Shown here piece after piece: positions 45,560 through 57,700 of a stretch of 64,000 bases of DNA. Below the pieces are notes generated by a model. The model searched no databases. It had not been told where the DNA came from and was given only the letters and a program-made list of their open reading frames with translations. The stretch is from NCBI GenBank assembly GCA_022747635.1, contig JAKTNV010000004.1, positions 86,541,052-86,605,051 on the forward strand. The letters are read 5' to 3'. The number at the start of each line of letters is the position of its first letter. Position 1 is the first letter of the stretch. The DNA is from Hetaerina americana (taxonomy: Eukaryota; Arthropoda; Insecta; Odonata; Calopterygidae). A program made the translations under genes and the position numbers.

Positions 45560-45985
45560 GGATAACCAGGCATTATTCCCTTGAAAATCATGGTTATCGA
45601 GTTAACGCCATGATCCGCCCGCTACCTGCAACGTTGGGTCGCATTCCCTACCTTTCACAGTCTCCTTGGGGAGTAGAGCGTTTTGTATTGCATGTTCATG
45701 TGGTATTGAAATTTCGCCTTCTTACTTATCATATTCTGGCTTCCGTTGTTGGATGAATTTCATGCTGCATCCTGGGTTGCATTCGTTTGTTAGTTTATGG
45801 TTTATGGTTTTTTGAATGCGCGTGAGATTAGGGGATTTTTGTATGAGAGTGTGCGCCACTGTGGGTGTAGTTTTGCATGTATGTGTTGTTTTTGCATGTG
45901 GTATTGTTTCTTATTACGGGTGGTGACCTAACTTCCCCCGCCACACGCCCTCGCGGCGGCTTGCGGGGTATTATGTAGATAATCG
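45560..45985 (+). repeat. Dispersed repeat family C3
   Basis: This aligns with 59110-59515 over about 400 bp and with 22860-23085 over the 3' half. The 3' end holds a strong hairpin, CCCCGC to GCGGGG around an inner GCC/GGC stem (about 45937-45968), followed by a TATTATGTAGAT tail. A 66-codon frame at 45556-45756 is not preserved in the other copy. Confidence 0.8.
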
Positions 45986-46786
45986 GTACATAATAAATTT
46001 AAAAAAATAATTTTCGTGTATTGTTTCGCCTTTCTTCTAATAATTTTTGTAATTAAAGGTTTCTTTCGCGAATATTGTAGGCATACAGATATCTCAAATA
46101 AAATGTATTGCATATAATGTAATTATATATTCAATCATATAGTGGAATATTTAAGAATTCTTTTGAGAGTGAAAAATATAACTAAAGGTAGTTTCATGCT
46201 ATCTGGGAGCGTGATCATGTTTTATAACGTCAAAACCTTGCTTGCGAAAAATATACGGTCAAGCAGTCGAGACAGAAATAGATCTCAATTCAAAAGAGAC
46301 ACTTAAGGGGGCAGTAGATCCAAGCGCGGAACTTAAGCTGAGAGTTTTCTGACCACCTAGACTTTGTGAGCTGAAGTCTTATCTTTCAAAGGGTCTCCTT
46401 TACCCAGTGGGTTTTTTTATTCACCGAGTTGCCTGACTCATGATTTCTCTAGCTTCCTTCAAGCGTCGTTATCTCTTTTCGACGGAAATGTTTTTTTTTT
46501 TCGGACAACCAAACAGTCCCATTTTACCCCACCTCGCCATATCTAACAAACCTTTCGCACCCGTGGTAAGACCGATCCTGAAAGTGGCACGAGCTTTTTT
46601 CACGCACCGGTGCGTGATGAGTAGCAGCCAGCCGTTGGTTTTTTCTCTCTCTCTCTGCTCATTTGTCGAGTTTTCCTTTGTAGACACCAAAATTTTCGCT
46701 TCCGAACGTTCCTATCGAATTCTACCGACAACTTTTAACAGCGCAAGTTTCTGCGTGATTTTAGTTAGTGAACATTTGTAAAAGAT
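45986..46786. other. Unannotated DNA
   Basis: A 113-codon plus-strand frame at 46440-46781 has no recognised domain and overlaps a minus-strand frame. Nothing else is seen. Confidence 0.4.
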
Positions 46787-47378
46787 ATTTCCGCATAAAG
46801 GTTTCGACCTCCCGACATGAATTCGCAAATAAGGGACGTGAATAATGCGGTGGTTATCGTGCCGGAACATCGCTTTGAAGGCACGCTTCCAATTCTCCGC
46901 GACTGTGGATTGCATACGCTGTAATTACATACATCTAGACCGCAGGAGAGTGCTTTAAAAACGCCGCCGGGGACATTTATTGGTGCTGGTATCCAAGTAG
47001 TACCGTAAAACCTGTTGAAGTGGGAATCCAAAGGCATAGCTTCGTGTTTCCGATATTAGTATTTCTTCCGGCCTTAGACGGACTAAAAAAATTGAAATTG
47101 GATAATTTCGCGAGAATAAATTTTTAAAACTCTTTGAACTGAATTGATAGCATATATATATTATTTACTTTCAAAAAGCCAAAACCTAGAAGAAAATGTT
47201 TTTAAAATTACAGCGTAAATGAGTTTTGGAACCAGGATGACTGAAATAATTCCAGTTTAAAATTTTATGAGCACCTTTCACGGATCCATATCCACTTCAT
47301 TCGAACAATTAATTCTCGTTTATATTAAATGATTTTCATTAATATTTTACGAATCAATTCGCATATTATCGCAGGTCT
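46787..47378 (-). repeat. Unclassified 0.6-kb dispersed repeat, copy B
   Basis: This is the inverted partner of 8699-9318, colinear over its whole length with small indels. A 90-codon frame on the minus strand (46765-47037) is not preserved in copy A. Confidence 0.8.
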
Positions 47379-49144
47379 CGAGGATTGGTTTACAAATACC
47401 ATCAAAGCTCCTTGCACCGACATTTTCCACTATACAGGTTATATATGCTTTTCATCCTGCATCTTTCATATTAAGTCAATGAAGTGTGTTCAATAGTGAA
47501 GGAAGCTCCTGTTACAATTCCAAATTTTCTCAACGACAGGCTTTCGTTTGACGCAAATCCAATCTTTCGCCAAGAGGTTTTTAGCATGGAACATATTTTT
47601 ATCTCCTCCCTTCAATCTTGTCCTCCTTACCTAACTATGCAGAATTTTCTATCTTTATGAGTATGCCATTGAGTACTGAACCTTACCAGAGAAAAGGTAA
47701 AAAGAACAACGTAGGCTCCGATAAAAAATATGAAAGGATGTTTTGAGCTTTTGAATGTCATTACTTAGTGGTATTATCAACTCCAAGCTATGCCCTCTCC
47801 GCTTTAGCAAATAGAAAAAAATGTGAGGGAACATTACACTTGCATAATGCATCGGATAGGAAAAATCCTCGACTTCTGGAGTACCTAAGTGACTTGAGTA
47901 AAAATAAATGCTAGGGTAAGTTTTTGCTGGTAATTAAAGAATCATAAAGTGAATTACGAATTTTTCATGCACTGTTCTGCTAGATGTGGAGGGTACATAG
48001 GTCGATATTTGGGCGCGGGGACGTTAGCGACAAGGTAAGAGAGAGAGAGAGAAAAAGGAGGAAGTAAGCTGCTTGTTCGGCTGAAAACGTGGCACTAAAC
48101 AAGCATGTGGAAGGCCAAAATGGATGGCATAAGTTACCTACTGCATCGAATAAATTCAAACAGCGGGTGCGGAAAGGAAGGATCCCGAGGAATTCACTCA
48201 AAAGGGAGGAGTTGGGATGGATGAACCCTTCCTAAATTCCGCGAGAAAACTCTCTCTCTCTCTCTCTGATACAGTCGTAAATCGCCATTACCGTGGAATA
48301 ATTTAAAGTTGGCTTCACGAAAAATCTGAATGTTCCACAACGTGATTTATGGCCCTCGGAGCCGTAAAATGAAGTCTTCCCGACGTAACTTATCGATCCT
48401 AAAAGAAAAAAAAGAAACATTTCCTTTCTCCTCCTCGTCCCCTTCCCCAATAAAAATTTTGGGTGGAAAATACATTACACGGAACGCCTTAAAACAATCC
48501 GAGCGAGAGAGAGAAAAGTTACGAAGAACTACCGCGAATCGAATAGGCTTCGGTTTGACTGCCGAGCGTTTGAAAACGGTCGCCCCGTGGTTTATTGGAA
48601 TCGCCGCAGGAGGGCAAATTCTCGGGGAGAAACGACAAAAGGGAGAGGAGGGGAGAGATAGACGGATGGATAGCGAGCGGCTTTATTCGGGAAAATTTAA
48701 GACCTTTTGGGGGTCTCTCATTCAGCTTAACATTTAGGCCAAAATATTCAGGGCACAAGCAGCGGCGGAAATCTTGTAAGGTAAAATCAAGGGAAATTAA
48801 AGCAATAGAGATGTTACAAGGAGTAACCGATTCTTATCAAGCATTTACATTCGCAGGGAATACTCATAAGTGGGGGCATGCCTCGGCGAAAAGTTATGCG
48901 GGTTATGCAGTAAAAAGGAGGAGTAAAGGTGGAAACCTTAAACATCCAGTAAAATAACGTAAGCATTTAGAGGAAAGTGCAGGATAATAATACAGCTTTA
49001 TGTTGGTATACTTAAGCATGCTTGGCCAACTAACGATAAATGTTAAAAACTACGAAAAAAAGGAATATAATACTTCAAGAAGAGTAGAAAACAGGAATAA
49101 ATTAATATTTACACATATTTACTACTATACTATATATCTAATCT
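47379..49144. other. Unannotated DNA
   Basis: Short (GA)n and (CT)n runs occur near 48043 and 48250. Frames at 48330-48957 (135 and 120 codons) lack recognisable domains. No feature is supported. Confidence 0.4.
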
Positions 49145-49280
49145 AGAACAAGCTCCTCTTAATCTCTATGTACTTCCTTCCTCCTTTCATCAATCCAATA
49201 TCCCAATCCTATTCCTGCCCCTTTTTCGTGTACCTAGCATTCTCTCCTCTATCACAGTATTCAACGCCAGTGGGATATTG
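49145..49280 (-). pseudogene. RTE 3' coding fragment, left arm of a palindrome
   Basis: The plus-strand run GTACTTCCTTCCTCCTTTCA and the following ATCACAGTATTCAA segment match the minus-strand 3' coding region of RTE copy 2 (near 28320-28430). It faces the plus-strand fragment that begins immediately to its right. Confidence 0.8.
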
Positions 49281-49500
49281 AAGAATGTGACAGCGGGGAG
49301 AATGTTTGCCAAACAAGGAAGGGGCAGAAAATAGGATTGGGATGTGGGACGGGATTAAGGGAGGAAGGAAGAACACAGGGATGAACAGGGGCTTGTTTTA
49401 GAGTAGGATGTTGGGTTGTGTTTGTTAGGAGAAACTAAATATTTATTAGGCAGTTGTGTCCATCCAAAACCTACCTTAACCGGTAGGTTGCCTAATAAAT
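49281..49500 (+). pseudogene. RTE 3' fragment with terminal hairpin, right arm of a palindrome
   Basis: GGATATTGAAGAATG, then GGATTGGGATG and GGGAGGAAGGAAG, follow the end of copy 1. Next come AGAGTAGGATG, CAGTTGTGTCCATCC and a perfect 8-bp hairpin, AACCTACC/GGTAGGTT (49468-49489). The coding part also pairs with 49145-49280, making an imperfect palindrome of about 130 bp per arm. Confidence 0.85.
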
Positions 49501-49751
49501 GGGGTAGAGGTGGAGGTGTCGATTAATCATTGGACATCAATCATAGAACCAAATGATTAAATAAATAAATAGAATACATTTTTTATAATTATATAAATAA
49601 TATAAAATTATACACACAAATATGTCTAGAGAAGACCAAGTCTCTTAACTTTCCTTCATCCTAAGAAAACAACACGACCAAATATTATATTTTGTGTTTC
49701 TTTTTTATGCGCACTATGCAGAGTTTGTCACGTCTGTTCCAACCGATTGTT

Positions 49752-49876
<125 letters not shown>

Positions 49877-49939
49877 CTGTTTACCTGAGCAACAATACAA
49901 CAGCATATTTTTTGACTCTCCCAACAAAACACATCTGGT

Positions 49940-50155
49940 ATCCAACAATACAATATATCTTCCTCCAATTCCTCCATCTTCCTTCCTCCCTTCATTCTGC
50001 CCAACATGCCTTTCCCTTTCCTACCCCTTACTCGTTTGCCTAAGGCTCTCCTCTCTGTTACAGTCTTCAACATCTCACACCCTATCAAAAGTTCTCTGCC
50101 TTCACCTTTCCGTCCTCCTTTGGATTTTGATTTCAACCTGCCATTCCCTTACCTC
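49940..50155 (-). pseudogene. RTE-like C-terminal fragment
   Basis: The minus-strand frame reads [19 protein letters not shown] and [13 protein letters not shown], matching MLKTVIEGR and LDGMKGGRKY of copy 1. It belongs to the same family but is clearly diverged. It lies just beyond the longest (TA)n tract. Confidence 0.8.
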
Positions 50156-50183
50156 ATAAATAAATAAAGAAATAAATAAATAA

Positions 50184-50186
50184 ATA

Positions 50187-50209
<23 letters not shown>
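50184..50209. repeat. (TA)n microsatellite
   Basis: About 13 TA units, preceded by an (AAAT)n run and followed by a T run. Confidence 0.85.
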
Positions 50210-50214
<5 letters not shown>

Positions 50215-50217
<3 letters not shown>

Positions 50218-50350
50218 TAAACATTTAGATGGCAAAATCGTGGTACACACAAATAAAAAAAACAGAGCACACAGCAAAGCACTTGGGGATTTTAATATTC
50301 CGTGCCTCAGCCGCCTTCTTCAGAGTGAGGCAGGAGGGCAGAGTGACGTA
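50215..50350 (-). repeat. Hammerhead-like stem-loop repeat R6
   Basis: On the minus strand CTGAAGA, which fits CUGANGA, is followed by AGGCGGC and lies between TGCCTCA and TGAGGCA, a 7-bp outer stem. The downstream part, with GTGTGTGCTCTG and a T-rich TTTGTGTG stretch, runs to the (TA)n tract as in other R repeats. A proper GAAA element is not clear. Confidence 0.5.
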
Positions 50351-50454
50351 CATGATAAACTGCCCTTATGGAGCTAGCAGTGACGACACGAAGTACACAT
50401 AACAGACAACATTAAAACATAGACACAAATAAAAATGGTATCCGCATAAAGGTT

Positions 50455-50505
50455 TTACATTTCGGCTGTTAAAACGCCTTCGTCCAACGATGGAGGTTTC
50501 TCGCG
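50455..50505 (-). repeat. Hammerhead-like stem-loop repeat R9
   Basis: On the minus strand GGACGAAGGC is followed by GTTTTAACA and GCCGAAATG, giving a GGC/GCC stem ahead of GAAA. It is short and may be part of the same insertion as R6. Confidence 0.4.
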
Positions 50506-50699
50506 CATTGAAAATTAAAAAAAATATAATTACAAATAAATCTCAGGTGAAAATGAATTTTTTCATAAAAGCAGTATCAATTAAAACACATTTTCATATA
50601 CTCGTTTAGAAATTAGATATGCATACGAACACATTTAGCCGTTTTCTTGAAAGGAGAGAAATATTTTTAAAATTACCAGTATTTAGGTTGGGTAAAAAG

Positions 50700-51110
50700 T
50701 TTTGCACCCCTTGTAGGAAAGGGTGTGCGGTGAAGAGAACTAAGATTCGGTGGATTGTCGAGAAGAAAGGGGCGGGAGGAGGAGGGAAGGGGGCGGGATG
50801 TGAAAAAAGAAGGAGGCAACAAAACTTTTCCGGGAACGGATGTTGCCCGGAGGGCGGTCGGACCCCCACTCCATCCCCCACCCCGCCTTCCATTCGCTTC
50901 CCCCACCTCACTCCACCCCGCCCCCTTCCGACCCTCGCTCTCCCTCGGTAAACTCTATCTTCCCACTCCTTTTGCGAAATGCTCAAGATGTGAGGAGGGA
51001 GAAAATGAAAGGACGAAACTCGGGGAAGAGGAAGAAAATTTCCACGAAAGAGTGTTTTCGCAACCTTCCCTTCCTCCGTCTCCTCACACCCTTCCTCTTA
51101 ACTCCCTTTT
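50700..51110. other. GC-rich low-complexity block
   Basis: G-rich and C-rich runs alternate. Frames up to 137 codons overlap on both strands with skewed composition; no domain is seen. Confidence 0.5.
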
Positions 51111-51594
51111 AGCCAAAGTTGGGAGCAAATCCCCGCTATCTCATTGGCCGATGCATTCGGCTGATTAGGAAAATGGCGTCTGCGTTCACGGTTGGAAAAA
51201 AAACGATCTCCCGTCGACATCCACAGTGAAAAAAAACCCACTGTAATGTCAGTCTGCAGTGTAAACGTCAAAGAAGGCAAACTTATGCAAATGACGTGGC
51301 GCTTAATGGGGGCAACAAAGAGCAGTTTGTTTTTCATTAAAAAATTTACCACGTCATAACCCAGAACCTATTTCCAAAGTAGTTACGCGAAAACGTTTTC
51401 CGTCCGGCATTGTGTTAAATGCACGATCAAAATGAACGTACAATGTATCCTTGAAAGAACATGAAAGGTTCAGTACAGACTTAAAACTTAATAGACACGA
51501 TGATTCTATGACAAGGACTTTCAGTTAGAACATGGTCTTCAACCCAGCGGTCTGCGCAATAGATCTTAGTCGCGCACGCGAGTATGTGAAATTA
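51111..51594. other. Unannotated DNA
   Basis: Nothing recognised. Confidence 0.4.
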
Positions 51595-51830
51595 GCACTT
51601 GAAGAAGTATTTCAATCAACGAGTGTTTTGCTGTGACTCTATGTTTTTTGTTTATTTGTCTGTGTTACGACTGTGCTATCTAAGTGTTTTATGTATATAC
51701 ATATGATATGAGTACTACTGTTTCTTCCGAGGAAGACGGAGCTAAATTCCGTTGAAATAATTATGAAATAACGTGCGAGTGCTATTTTTATGTGCTCTGA
51801 TATTGTTTGTCGCAGTCCAGGATTTATGTG
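51595..51830 (+). repeat. Hammerhead-like stem-loop repeats R10 and R7
   Basis: Two units lie in tandem. CTTGAAGAAG at 51598 is followed by CGAGTGTTTTG. At 51726-51760, GAGGAAG is followed by the stem ACGGA/TCCGT (51736-51752) and TGAAAT, with GCGAGTGCTA downstream. The second unit ends in the (TA)n tract at 51832. Confidence 0.5.
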
Positions 51831-51831
51831 T

Positions 51832-51838
51832 GTATATA

Positions 51839-51903
<65 letters not shown>

Positions 51904-51950
51904 ATGTATATATACGTATATATATATATATATTTATATATGTATATAAA
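51832..51950. repeat. TA/TG compound microsatellite
   Basis: TA runs flank a TG run at about 51887-51903. R7 lies to the left on the plus strand and R8 to the right on the minus strand. Confidence 0.9.
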
Positions 51951-51954
51951 TGCA

Positions 51955-52030
51955 GAAACACAAAGAAAAGACGCTCACATATATAGTTTTGACATTTAGA
52001 CGGCACTGCCGTCATCATCAGAATACCGTT
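51955..52030 (-). repeat. Hammerhead-like stem-loop repeat R8
   Basis: On the minus strand CTGATGA (52021-52015), an exact CUGANGA core, is followed by T, a 6-bp stem GACGGC/GCCGTC (52013-51999), then TAAATGTC where GAAA would be expected. GTGAGCGTC lies downstream. The conserved G of GAAA is replaced. Confidence 0.6.
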
Positions 52031-53072
52031 ATCGGGGGAAGAGCGGAGAGGATGTGTGTGGGGGGGGGGTGAGGGGAGGATAGGTAAGAAAGGAAGCATA
52101 CTATCACACTCACCTACGACTTCCTCGCTCTATGTTCTCTCTCAGTCCATACTAAGTCGATCAAAGTCTAAAACGTCCAACAAGGTGTCTAGAAGAACAT
52201 AAGTTTCCACATTATCGAACCTTTGTAAATTCCAGGTCATTTAACCTTACTTCCAGTAATTCTAAAACAGTTTCTCCGAAGAATAAATGAAGTAAAGCAA
52301 ACCTACCTGAATTAGCAAAATATAATGATATTATGATGAGAATTAACTAAACCCCTAGACAGTGTAATAGCAGATAGACTATGTCGGAAATGCTCATATG
52401 ATATTGAATAATGAGCCATGAAGTAACCAACTAATGGATATGTCTTTGTACCTTAGATACTAGTGCGGTGATTATTTAAAAGATGTTGTTAAATCAAATC
52501 AATGATTTTTTTATCGATTTGAACCGAGTTTCATTGCGTCGCGACATCTTCTTGTCTTGAAGTATTTCAATGCGAGCAGGTATTCGATGATCTCTATCCC
52601 TGCCTATCAAACCAACCTTTGGGTTATTTGGTAGATAATGATTATCAGGGTTATAATAGAATGTAAAGAGCAGTCGGTAATAGTAATGTATGCATCATAC
52701 ACCATTTCTCTGAACTTGCTTCAATAACAATCATTTGGAGACAATGAAATTCAACTAACGACAGCATACATTTTGAAGTTTGATTTTAATATAAAATAAG
52801 AACGTCACGAAGCATTATTTACCAGACATTTGAGCTAGTCGGTGGAAATCAGCTGTCGTTCCCATGTCACTGATGGGAAATCAAGACCTTGTCTGGTTGA
52901 CTGTAGCTTGAGCGACAAAGAGGAACAAGAATAGAGAAATTAAAGCGGTTACCGATGATAATTTCTACAACTAAACGCCTTCAACTAATCTTTTACTGGC
53001 TGCACTAAGAAGTCTTTCCGCTGGCGGTCGGAGGTATTTATCTTCGATCTAATGACTCACGCCAAATTTGCA
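52031..53072. other. Unannotated DNA with a SINE-A tail remnant
   Basis: 52585-52650 (CTATCAAACCAACCTTTGGG) resembles a decayed SINE-A tail. A G-rich run lies at about 52057-52080. Nothing else is recognised. Confidence 0.4.
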
Positions 53073-53360
53073 GTAATAAAAATCATAAACACAGTAATCA
53101 ACCCGAATACGGTTTAGTAGGTGATGGTAGAGTTTACCCAATACTAGGCCCGACGGCGTGTGAAATTCAAACATAGATAGGGAATTAAAAGGGGCCAGTT
53201 CCTTTTCCTGTGCCGGTTGTAGTATCCCAGGAAGATCAGGTACCCGGAAAATCACATACCTTGGGTGGAGCTGTAGGTGTCCTGAGGCTAGGTAGGGAAT
53301 CGAACCTAGGTCCTCCAGTCAGTAGTCCAACGCTCTACCCTCTGGACTACCGCCCCCCAT
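53073..53360 (-). repeat. tRNA-derived SINE, family A, full-length copy
   Basis: Read on the minus strand, the copy begins with a tRNA-like head: GGGGGGCGGTAGTCCAGAGG, GTAGAGCGTTGGAC and box B AGGTTCGATTCCC. The body shared with 41833-42080 follows (GCTCCACCCAAGG, CGGGTACCTGATCTTCCTGG, CGGCACAGG, CTCTACCATCACC), and it ends with a GGGTTGATTACTGTG tail. It is about 288 bp long. Confidence 0.85.
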
Positions 53361-54649
53361 TTACAGTGTAGCAGAAGAAATGATGCGACCATGTACTCGA
53401 ATAACGCAGACATTTTGAATAATTGTGAATAAAGTTCTTTAAGAGGGAAGGGATGAGATTCGTATACAATATGAAGCTATTTCATTGAAGTGCCTCGGAA
53501 ATGGTTAAAGCAAAATGAATTTAAATGTAAACTCTACTAGCTAATCTCTTATATTATACAATATCCCTGGCACGGGTAATTTGGCGAATTGGTTCATCAA
53601 GAACTTTTCCCTTCTCATCTCGCAACCCACTATTCGGCAGGGAAGTTTATAATCGACACTGAAATTCGAATGCCGATTCAGATCGGCGCACTTCCTCTTT
53701 CTCTTCTCTCCAAGAACGAATACGTGGACAATCCCATCGAATATGCGTTCCATTCCAATATCCTTTCAAAGTCGGGCATTTATGTTTCCGCGTGTTCGCG
53801 GAGAGAAAAGGAATTTGAAATTCCTCCTCCTCGTTCATCTCCCGGCGATAAAATGATTATCTGAGAATACGATTTCAACAACTCCCGAAAATAAGAAAAA
53901 GGTTAATCGAAGGGCGATTTATTTATTTCCAAAATCGTTCGCGCGAACGGGTTCTCGCCGCCAGCGCTGTTTTCCCACCCCACGTGACCGCGAAATGTCT
54001 TTTGAAAATCGATTCTTTAAATCGTACGACATATAGTATGGCGATCATTTGAACATTCCCTATCATATTTCCTTGACCTTAAGTTTTTTTTACAAGGATA
54101 AAAATAAAAATAACGAAGGGAATTTCAAACTGACCGACACTTGGGATCATATTTTTGCAACACAAGAAAACATAACAAGAAATGAGATTCATTCATTAAA
54201 TACTTCCCTTAATGCTTATCCTGAATTTACGAATTCCCCAATTCAATATATGGTTCATCTTAGGCCAGTAGTCCAGTGACATACGGAAGTTAAGAAATCA
54301 AAACTGTATTAAATCCAATTTCATGAACTTCCTCTTCATGTGAAATAAACTTTCGTTTCTTTATCGATACCCGATTTCATCATAAAAGTAATTTTATTAT
54401 GAATTATGTCTTATCATTTCATTACTCAATACTGCACTTTATATAATTTAAAATCGTTATTTTTTATTTTTACAGATGGCACAGTCGTCTGGAAAGCATT
54501 AGAGTAACCATTCCTTGACACATGGTTTCCCAAGGGTCTGATCCTCCGATTTTACTTCAAAGGTTTGATTATTTCCTTCGAATGATGGTGTACTAGCCAC
54601 TTAGCTTGCCAAGCGCCCTACTGCTTTTCAACAGCCTAAGGCGCTAAAT
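53361..54649. other. Unannotated DNA
   Basis: Frames at 53541-53864 on both strands (63-91 codons) have no recognised domain. Nothing else is seen. Confidence 0.4.
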
Positions 54650-54790
54650 AAAAGGTTACTGTTGAGACATTGACAGCTGGCACAGTGCGGGTAACACAAA
54701 AATGCAAGGCACACACAAAATCTCAAACGTCTATCTGGGTGAAGTGAAGGCCGAAGGAGGCATAAGACAGTCCATGTACCATTTCCTTAA
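54650..54790 (-). repeat. Possible diverged R repeat
   Basis: On the minus strand CTCCTTCGGCCTTCACTTCA is followed by a TTTTGTGTGTGCC and TTTTTGTGTTACC stretch like the 3' part of the R repeats. The hammerhead-like core is not clear. Confidence 0.3.
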
Positions 54791-57700
54791 AATGTCATCC
54801 CCTAATTGCTTCTTATTGAAAGAAAGTTCGGCAGAAGGAGAGAGAGAGAGGTAAGTTCAATCCGAAGACATCATTATTTGATTTGGCTAAAAAGAACAAG
54901 AATTGTAAGGATAAAAAATGGAGAAATAAAAAAAACAAGAATGAAAAAAATTCCCATCGCCGAGAACTACCTTTATCTTGAGTGAATTTCTTTTAGCGCA
55001 CGGACAGAATATTTATTTTTCAAATTATAAAACAGGTCACTCTTCCTGCAAATTTTTTTTCGAATCCATGATCACCTTATTCGGTTCAATATTAATATCG
55101 AAGAACTACGAAGTCTCGAGGAAATGAACCTAATACGGAGAGAAGCTCTCTGAAAATCCCCAGACTGTCCGTCCTTTCATGTCGAAAGATCTGGCTACTT
55201 TTGCGCCAAAATTTAATGTTTTTACTTAATTTTAAGATTGTCCATTCATTCCGGTTGAGGGTTTTTAAATGTTTGGCTTTTCGCTGAAAAGGGATTATTT
55301 GTTGTGCGTGTACGTAGCTGATGACGTTCTTCAATGACGCAGTTCTATTCGTAGATACTGTCCAGCAGTGACATTAACCGCAGAGCCGGTAGTCTCATCA
55401 ATCAGCTCGTGTCCCACACGACGTGAGATGTGAACCAGGGATTTTGAAGGGTTTAGCACGGCGATAGCTATTCTCGTTAGAGGCAGATATATAATATTCA
55501 GGTTTTATCTCAAAGTTAGGTCGCCGTCAAGAAAGCAGGAGTCGACGCTGGAATAAATCTTTCTGTTTGCAGAACAGCTTCAAGTTGGGGAAATATATCA
55601 ATCAATTTCTTAGCTTACGTTCTTAATAAATTAGCAATTAAATTAGGTAAGAACCTATCAATCCGCATGCCGAAGGTATTATCCATTTCACTTGACTAAC
55701 GTGTACCGAGAACTAAAAAACGGGCGTCTATGGAAGGAACTGTAAACAGAAAAGAAATTGGAATAAAATGAAAATGAGACGGGTGTTGCAAAAGCAAGAG
55801 GATTATCGAGAAAATGTAGTCTATTTATAAGTGTATGGGTGTATATTATATTGAATTTAGGACGTAAAGGAGTTAGTCATTAACAGGAAATAATGGTTGT
55901 TTTCATCAAAGCTATCTTCTGGTGAGATGACTGATAATTTACTTTTTGATATCATATAATATTATTATGTTTTAGCCATGATCATCAATAATATAATTCC
56001 ATGCAATTTCAACATTCTCCGAATTTTTATTTTTCGTAGAGATTCTATACGTTTTGATGAATGTAGAGATAGTATAATGACATATTTCCCTTACTCCATA
56101 ACAAAACTAATAGAGAAATAATACTTGCAAGATATTTGCCAGTTAAATCTATATCCCAGAAAATGAGAATTTGCGTTCAATTGAGGGCAAATTAATCCGA
56201 TATCCTTTGGTGGCCGCGGAGTTTTTTCAGTCACCTAAAAATCCACATTTTTTTATACTCGAAATTTATTACCAAAAACTGAGGTTCGTAATCCGATTGA
56301 AACCTCAGTGCAGCCACATTTGGCGTCACACGTTAATTTTTCTCACGTTTTCGATTACCGTCCGCTGGAAAGTCGTACATTTGAGAGGAATTATCCATCG
56401 TTTGGATGTATTCCACCATCTAAACACCGGGAAAATGTTTCCAATGAAAGATATCTCGGCATGATTGCGGGGACTGTGGGAAGACTCCGTTCTAGGGGGA
56501 GTAATCATTACCCTCAGATATCAGGGCGAGTGAAAATTAGAGTTATTTCTAAATCTCATAAAACTGCCTGGAGTGTGTATGGAGACTGCGTTGATTTATG
56601 CAACAGACGTTCTTTAGTGAACAGAACCCGTGAGGATATACATGAATTTGCCGCATGCACAGAGAATGCTTGCATTTATTCGCGAGATGGCTCCATTCTT
56701 TTCTTCGAAACACGTCCACATGTTTACTGTTCCAGCCTATGATGCATCACGTTCCTCATAACAAAACATGGGATATCACGAATAATTCCGGAGGAATAAA
56801 TTCTTTTTTGGATACAGCTGAATTTCCTTTCGAGAGAAGCAGAAAATAGAAAAATTTTCTCTTTCAAAAGAGGAAGTGAACGCAAGAAAAATCATATTTC
56901 AGATTCTCCAACAAAAAAGAGGGATAAAAGAATTAACAAGTTAATGGTGGAAGATTAACTACGTTATGATACTGAGGATTATTTTCGTCTTTTAAGTTTC
57001 CCCTGGCGTTGAACAATTGCTCGATAAAATGTCGAAAAGCCTATTATAAATTGATAGGATGTAAAATCATACCAATCGTGTAAAATATGATCGATACAGG
57101 TTTAGTGAATACTGGTGGAACTATCTGAAAATGAATAAATGGCACTAAACCCGTTGCTTCACTGTTATAAATGCTCTGTATTCCAATTTCACTTGGTCCT
57201 TCAACAAATGACAAAGGTTGTCCCAAATATGAAGTTTCGAGAGAGAAGCATATGACCTACTTCCTTCTCAAATTCAACATCGGGTAGATTGAGTCTCTTT
57301 CAATGACGCCTCTAAATACAAACGTTTATTGTTTGATGAAATTGAAACCTTTCATTTTAGAAAGGGTCTTAACAATAAGGAGTAAACATGAGGGGGATCA
57401 TATAGTAGTCGCAACGAGATGAATTATTTCCGCACTGAGACATTCAATCGATAAAAGGATGGATTGGACATTTCTTTGGAATTATTTCGACGAAGAGTCA
57501 GCGTTCCCATTAACTTTGGATTTTTATTAATGCTAGCGCTGGGTGGGAGATGATCTTTTTGAACCATCACTCTTGTTAATCGGAAGTGAGAATTTTCTTT
57601 CAATCCTTTTTTCATTATGTCCATTCTTGTTTTTGCTTATTGTTCACATTTAGAGAAGGGAATGGAATCGATAATTTACTCTAATGTACGATTTAGTATG

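Noticed and set aside
56308..56742. 144-aa frame as a host exon
   Set aside because: It has no recognised domain, and overlapping frames and ordinary AT-rich flanks surround it. No splice or homology support can be obtained here.
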